Positions 57,179 to 64,000 of a DNA stretch of 64,000 nucleotides are shown here, piece by piece (position 1 is the first letter of the stretch; each line of letters starts with the position of its first letter). The notes below the pieces were generated by a model. The model saw only the letters and a program-made list of their open reading frames with translations, had not been told where the DNA came from and searched no databases. Source of the stretch: Okapia johnstoni (lineage: Eukaryota; Chordata; Mammalia; Artiodactyla; Giraffidae); the NCBI GenBank assembly GCA_024291935.2, contig CM044315.1, positions 52,922,385 through 52,986,384 of the forward strand, given 5' to 3'. The translations under genes and the position numbers were made by a program.

Positions 57179-57651
57179 AAGATGAAGCTTATAAAGCATA
57201 ACAAAGTACAGAAGTTGAGATATTAAATATATGCTTCTGGGACCCCAGCTATAACAGGATGATATCATGGATATGTTTATGGAGTAGGAGAGCTTAATAT
57301 ATGCCTTTAATGATAACCAGAGCACAATTAGGTAAAATAATGGAAGCAATGCTTTGGTCGAATGGACCATACACAAGGTAACTGATGAAATAAACTGCTA
57401 GTTATATTCGGAAACTACAGTTAGTTTAATGTTGCTAGAACCTCAGGTAGAAACCCAGAAATTAGACAAAAACAACAAACCAGATCCAGTACTTGAGTGC
57501 ATGTCGTTTAAGTAATTTGTATTTTAGAAGATAACAGTCCACTGAAGGTCTTAAAGCAAGAGAAAAACTGGTTGGATTTCTTTAGAAAGGTCATGGTAGT
57601 AACAGTGTGGAGCAGTGATGTATGAAGGGTATTAGAAAATTGGGATGCCTT
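57179..57651. other. Unassigned intergenic DNA
   Basis: Nothing recognised. Confidence 0.5.
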
Positions 57652-57662
57652 CAAGGAAGTAA

Positions 57663-57790
57663 TGGAGAAGGAAATGGCAACCCACCCCAGTATTCTTGCC
57701 TGGAGAATTCCATGGACAAAGGTACCTGATGGGCTACAGTCCAAGGAGTCACCAAGAGTCAGACAGGACTGAGTGACTAACACACACACA
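57663..57790 (+). mobile_element. Bov-tA SINE monomer with (CA)n tail and exact TSD
   Basis: GGAGAAGGAAATGGCAACCC to GACTGAGTGACTAACACAC. CAAGGAAGTAA is exact at 57652-57662 and 57791-57801. Confidence 0.96.
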
Positions 57791-57801
57791 CAAGGAAGTA
57801 A

Positions 57802-60800
57802 GGGGATGACTGCCTGACCTGAAACAGGGAGAGCAGGAAAATGACCTTAGTTATCAGATATCCAGCTAGAGTGAATTTAGAGAATGAAAAAAAAAGGAGG
57901 AAGGTAAAGAGGAGAAAAGCTGAATACATGAATTCTTGCACTTCAGCACTTTCTTTTACATTTTATAGCTCTAATGGTCTTTTATTCTCTTTGAAATCCC
58001 GTAAGTTATTTTTTAAAAATTTAAATGACATGCATATGTCGGATTAACTTTATTGGCCAATATTCTTTTCAATTTACTTCTTTATAAATTCTAATAAAAC
58101 ATTATTTATTCATAATCAGTTTTCAACTTATTGACCCCTTCCACTTAAATGTTGCTTAAGGCCAACGTTGGTGACTTTCTCAGTTCACAATCTGAAGCGG
58201 TTATTCCTTTGCTCAAAGTAAATACTTATTGATTCTTTGGCAACCACATAAAAAAGGCGTTAATTCCTGATTTTAAGCATTCAATTACTTTTCTTCTTTA
58301 TGAACAAGTCTTTTTTATTTTTCTCTTTAGTTTTATAAAATTATTTTGATACTAAGCTTTAGTCAACTTTATTTCTTCTTACAGTATGAGGCATTCTGGT
58401 CTGTTCAACTTAGTAAGATTAGCAAGCTTAACTAGTATAATCCCTATTTCAACATCAAAGAATATGTCGCTAAATTTACAAGGTTCATGATGTTTGAAAT
58501 ATTTCTGCATGTGGTTGGATATAGGTAAGTGATTGATTTATATTAGAAAGCAGATAATTTTGTGATGTTAGAAGCAATTTCAAAAACCATGAAGAAATAA
58601 ACCTGACAAAAATATAAATTCAAAATTATAAATAACATTCAATTTGAGATTCAGAAATACATTTCTGAAGAACTTTTAATATGATTGGTTTAAAGTTATG
58701 TATAATTTCTAACATAACCAATAAAATATAAATCACCTTATCTGCATCTATTAGGTATGTGATTAATGAACAAAATATATACATTTAGAAAAATAAACAG
58801 GTTTATATTATTTCAAGTCAACTGAGTTTTTAAAACATTAGTCCCTTTTGACTCAATCATAAACAACAGATATTGATTTGTAGACAAATGTTTTTTCTGA
58901 AAGCAATATCTATATCTACTTTATTAAAAACAATAGAGACTTTTTACATGTCAAAGATTAATTTGTCACTCTCCCTATTACTATATATGCATATCTCTAT
59001 TTATCCATCACATCATAAAACTGGGCCAATTAATTAGATCATGAAAATGAAAGCCTTTGCTGAAGTCACCTAAAAATATTAGGCAAGGGTATTTGGTTAG
59101 CCTTCACTTTTCCAGTTAATCGCTGTAATCTTCACATTCTGTGCGCAGACTGAAAATGGGGAAGAGCCAGTGCACTGCTGTCGTCTCATGTCCTCTTACA
59201 GGTTTCACTTGGTACTTCCTCCCTGTTCTTTGATACTACAACCTTTTATTTGCTACGTCTGGATTAACAGTTCTGTTCCAATAACAAACTAAAATGTTCT
59301 CCAGGCAACTTCAATAGCCTAAGGAAAACATAGTCTAGGCAACTTATTTTCTGACACTCGTGTATATTTGTCCATACACAGTAATGTAAAAAGTGGCACA
59401 GTATATAGATCTTCTAGTGACACATTCCCAGCCAGGTCTGTTTCCCTAGTCTCAACATCACTCAGCAACTCAGATCAAAGAATTTGCTGATGGCATCTTC
59501 TGCATATAGACACAGACCCAACTTTAAACACATTTTATGAAAATCAAAATGACACAAATGGTCTAAGAATCCATACATGATAGACAACCCTTGAAAAATA
59601 GCAAGAAATAAAGGGTAACTCACTCAAATTATACTCCCTGATGTCAGCTTGTCTGAGCTAAACAAGATGCTTTCTATTAACTATAGTCTGTTGTCGTCTC
59701 ATGTTCTGAAATACATCCACAAAATCAGAGAGATGCCAGAAAAAGACACCAAATGAAATTCAAAAGAGAAGATATTCACTGAATTGATAAGAATCAAGCT
59801 AGGCAATTCTGTAACATATATGATGGGAGATTGTAAGACAGTGATAATAGAATCCAATGACAATAGCTGATTAAAGTAAACAAGTTAATATTTTCAGAAT
59901 AATTTGTTTAGCAATGCTACGCAAATCTCTGAGCTAGAAAAGACAAAGCATCTTTATAAACTAGTTACTTCAAAAATTTTATTAATGTAACAATTCAAGC
60001 TCATTGTTTGCATGGTATCATTACTGAGACCTTCAGTTGCCATAGCGGCAAAAGTATTAGAGAAAGTATCTGTTCATTTTTATAAAAAGCTTCCTGGGGG
60101 ATTTTATAGAAATGAAATATGTTGATTGAATAACAATGGTTGCTATAATATCTTAGTATGAAAAAGAAATAGTCTATAAAGAATCCCCAAAATATAACCT
60201 AAATAGTTGTTTGATATTTACAGTGGGATAAAACATTAAAAATCTTATGATAAGACCTACAATGCAAAATTTTAAACAAAGCGAAGCTGTAATATCATTT
60301 TCAATCCTTTCTGGTATTTTAGTTTAGTCCTAAAGAAAATATTCTAAATGTAGAGCACCTTATATATGCACATCAGCAAATCTTTACTGACATAATGGAA
60401 GAAAAAAATGCCCATTTAAATCCTAATAAATCTCGAATTTACATTTGTTCTGTCCTCATTGGATTTGATTTTAGGAGCGAATTTTTGCTATCAATTGTAT
60501 TTCCATATAATTTTATTGAAGTTGGATATACATTCTTATTTCTTTTAATGATTTAACATATTATAATATTGAAGTAGATAATTTTTAAGTGAAAAAATTG
60601 TAAGGAATATATATAACCAACATATCACAGATTTAAAGTTTTCTGAGGTCACATAAGACCAATCCTGAGCTAGATCTACTTTATTAACTAACACCAAAAT
60701 ATTGATTAAAACTCCAAGAAGAGCTATAGGGACAAGAATTTTATAAGGCTGAGATGAATTTAGTTACAAATCACATGGTATCAAAAGCATGCTTTTTAAA

Positions 60801-62847
60801 AAAAACCTGATAGACAAAGAATTTTAGTAAATTAAAAGATCAATTGTCTTAACTTCAAAAGAGTAATCAAAACTTCTGTTACACAGTTTCTGATCAAAAG
60901 AGAGTTAATCAACTTCACTGGAGAGCAAACTATTTGCTATTTGCTACATGATATTCTTTAACTATTAATTCTTATGACAGTGCTAGACATTTGCCCCATT
61001 TTAATGGGAGGGGGCAAAAAGAAAAAAGAAAGAAACCTCTCCATATTGATCCCTAGGTAATCTGACTTCACATTCTGTGCAGCTACTCTAACCTGCCTGT
61101 AAGTTATTCAAGTTTATGAGGTGAGAGAGAAACACTGAGGTCTAAGCTCTTACATTTTTGGCAGAGATTTCTTTATAAATTTTAATCTTTTCAACAGGCA
61201 AAAACTATAAGCTATTTTTTGGCAATGCAATTACTGCATAATGCCTCTTTATCTCAATATTCCTATGATGTATGATTTGGGCCATTTTAAAAATCATTAT
61301 TAAGTGGTATTAGTATAATTCAGTTTGAGGCACAGTGATATTTTTCATAGCATCTCTAGGAGAGATCATGTACTCATTAGAAGGGAAATATTCTGACAGC
61401 AATACCTTTAGGCAGTTCGGTAGAGAGAGAGAAACACATTTGAATATGAGTCCCCTAATATAGACAATCATAGCTGCATTTCAAGTTCAGAAAGAAGGAA
61501 CAGCTCTACTTCTAAATAAAAGTAGATATTTGTCAGAAGTTTCAAAATTCCATGTTCATTAAAAGCTACAATTTTCAGAAAACCAGAAAAATAATCTGAT
61601 ATAATCCAAATAAACACTCCTGTCTGTCACATAACCTTTAATTATAATCTGGCAACTGTAATTTCACTTAATTAGAAAAGGTGAAACCAATTTTGAATTG
61701 CAAATTATCCCTTTTATGAAAACTCAAAGTAAAGCATCCTCAGACTGACAGAAACAGTCACCATGGATTGAAATGCCCTATGATGTGGCGTTTCTGATTA
61801 ATCAGTGAGCCATTCCAAAAGGCTCTTACATGGAGTCATTCATTGGTTTTAATATTAGTAGATACAGCTTTGCAATTAAGTTTTGTATTATAATGCTATA
61901 AATAAAAAGTTTCTTTCAGAATATCAGCACATTTTTGAGAAAATAGTCACTAAAAAATAACATGTGATTTTTAATACTGAAGGATCACTATAAAATACTT
62001 TACATTTCGATATGCATAAATAATATAGCAACATGACTCTTACAGATAGTTGCCATCTTATAATGTTCTATTTTTATGATTTCTATATTTACTGATACTG
62101 AAATATACAAAGAAATTTTGAGGCAAACAGATTTTCTGTTTCCAAGTTTTCTAACAGTGGCCCCAAGAGAATAGAGTGCAGAACTAGAGGAAAAGACTTT
62201 CAGTAATTGTGAGAGTCTTTCATTAGAACTCAGTTCAATGTGTTATTTTTCAATATAATTTCAAGAGAATTATAAAGAATTCTCACCACTGTTGTGAAAG
62301 GTATTTTGGACAAAATTCACAAGCAAGAAACATTGTGCAAAGGAGGTTGTAGACATTTTTAAGTATCCAAGGAATATTACAACCTTTGAATCATCCATTT
62401 TGCATGGATTTGGACCATGTTAGAAATGTAAACAAAGGAAAATACTTGTAGTTTATTCATTTCCTAGTGAAGATATATTTTAAATGCAGAAGCCTGAGGA
62501 ACTACCAAGAGACCTGCTGAATCATAAAAACTACATATAGAATATGTACAGTGATACAAAGAAGGACTAGTCCTTGATAGGAAGAGAATAAACACAAGTC
62601 TCACAAATCTGACTAATGATTTTAGCAATGTTCTCTAGGGAAAGATTTGTGATGCATGTGAGAACATGTTCAATAACTACCTATATACATGAATTTTGTT
62701 CATCCTAGATATTTACCATTGAAACTTTAAAGCATTATACAGTCAGTCATTTTTAAGCTTTTATTAATTACAACATGAGAATCTATTTAAGACAAACTAG
62801 TTAAATGGAAAAATTTACAGTGGGTCAAAACAAGCAAAATTAAACCT
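57802..62847. other. Longest stretch without recognised repeats
   Basis: About 5 kb of AT-rich DNA with no coding frame of interest and no repeat that I recognise. 61620-61900 holds several TAATTA/TTAAT-type strings (AATTATAATC, CACTTAATTAG, TGATTAATCAG). A 20-mer, CTGCTGTCGTCTCATGTCCT at 59175-59194, recurs with two changes at 59688-59707. Confidence 0.5.
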
Positions 62848-63523
62848 TCTGCCCTCAACACCAGGTCCAGATGGCATTCAGTCTCATCACTTCATGGCAA
62901 ATAGATGGGGAAATAATGGAAACAGTGACAGACTTTACTTTCTTGAGCTTCAAAATCACTGCAGATGGTGACTGCAGCCATGAAACTAAAAGGCACTTGT
63001 TCCTTGAAAGAAAAGCTATGAAAAACACTAGGCAGGGTATTAAAAAGTAGAGACATTACTTTAATGACAAAGGTCTGTCTAGTCAAAGCTATGTTTTTTC
63101 CAGTAGTCATGTTTGGATGTGAGAGTTGGACCATGAAGAAAGCTGAGCACCAGAGAATTGATGCTTTTGAACTGTGGTATTGGAGAAGACTCTTGAGAGC
63201 CCCTTGGACATCAGTCAAACCAATCAATCCTAAAGGAAATCAGTCCTGAATATTCATTGGAAGGACTGATGCCATGAGGCTGAAGCTCCCATACTTTGGC
63301 CACCTGATGTGAAGAACTGACTCATTGGAAAAGACCCTGATGCTAGGAAAGACTGAAGGCAGGAGAAAGGGATGACAGAGGATGAGATGATTGGATGGCA
63401 TCACCAGCAAGCTCAATGGAGATGAGTTTGAGCAAGCTCCAGGAGTTGGTGATGGACAGGGAAGCCAGGCGTGCTGTAGTCTATGGGATCACAAAGAATC
63501 AGATATGACTGAGAGACTGAACT
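62848..63523 (+). mobile_element. BovB copy J, 3' 670 bp
   Basis: It starts near the codons for the ASGPITSW block, keeps an open piece at 63064-63249 (FGCESWTMKKAEHQRIDAFELW), and ends GACTGAGAGACTGAACTGAA. AT-rich strings on both sides (AATTAAACCTT and AATTTAAACTTT) may be a degraded TSD. Confidence 0.92.
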
Positions 63524-64000
63524 GAATTTAAACTTTAACTTATAAATTTCTTTTGTTCCATTAAAAACAATAAGAAATTGGCTTGACATTTCTAATTATT
63601 AGGAAATTAACAAATTGTTTTAGTATTATGGTGATACATAGAAACAGTTACTCTTGAGCTTTGATAGATTTGTAGCTGACAACCTTGATGGATTTTATGC
63701 ATTCTTATAATGGTGAGTAGCATGTTATTTTACAAAATTAGCAAATAGAAATCATATCTTGTCATACATTAACAATCTCAATAATACCCTTAAATTCTCT
63801 TTTGTCCACTCTCTCATTTTAATTAACTTTGCTAAAATTACTTGCATAGGGATTAAAAGGTCTGATGGCTATTTTGAAGAACATTCACATTCAAGAGAAA
63901 GAAGTTGATAGCATTAATATTGTTGTGAGAGCTACAAATATATATATTTTCCTAGGGATGATAGGCTTCTATATAGTATGCTATGTATTCATTTTCCCTC
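63524..64000. other. Unassigned intergenic DNA
   Basis: AT-rich; nothing recognised. Confidence 0.5.

Overview
This window is nuclear DNA of a ruminant, almost certainly a bovid. It carries many BovB (RTE-type) LINEs, the tRNA-Glu/BovB-derived SINEs (BovA and Bov-tA types), two cetartiodactyl CHR-type SINEs and ruminant-type LINE-1. These lie over older mammalian repeats (L2, MIR, MLT1-like LTRs, MER5A, older L1). I found no intact cellular protein gene, no rRNA or tRNA gene, no CRISPR array and no prokaryotic gene organisation. All sizeable reading frames I can identify are pieces of retrotransposon proteins. Family names come from recognising sequence from memory, not from alignment, so subfamily labels and fuzzy ends are approximate. 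Target-site duplications (TSDs), inversion junctions and shared motifs were read directly.

Layout. 1-6.3 kb: old L1-like 5' region, a dimeric Bov-tA SINE fused to an L1 3' end, a BovB with an inverted 5' part, and an L1 5'UTR. 6.3-9.7 kb: mostly unassigned, with an L2 remnant carrying a SINE. 9.7-24.4 kb: a nested LINE cluster. One L1 5'UTR was hit by two BovB copies in opposite orientation, 125 bp apart, the second with a 5' inversion. A third BovB follows, then a second L1 running from 5'UTR to poly(A) tail and itself carrying two SINEs, a BovB and an AT-rich block. 24.4-33 kb: old, sparse DNA with a small TA-flanked MITE, L2, MIR, an MLT1 LTR and L1 scraps. 33-47 kb: further BovB pieces, dimeric SINEs, inverted L1 tails and an LTR split by a 120-bp BovB. 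47-57.8 kb: an antisense L2 split by a CHR SINE, several SINEs with clear TSDs, a MER5A split by a Bov-tA dimer and a deleted L1. 57.8-62.8 kb: the longest stretch in which I see no repeat. 62.8-63.5 kb: a last BovB 3' piece.

The mobile elements work as parasites of one another. BovB reverse transcriptase is thought to mobilise the SINEs that share its 3' end, and the nesting order gives a relative history: L2/MIR/MER5A/MLT1, then older L1, then ruminant L1, then BovB and the SINEs. The most interesting observations are the twin-priming junctions, the shared 5'UTR modules of L1 and BovB, the head-on BovB pair and a TSD-flanked insertion made only of poly(A). I found no undescribed functional system; the strongest non-repeat candidates for a closer look are at 38.7-39.3, 51.9-52.1 and 61.6-61.9 kb.
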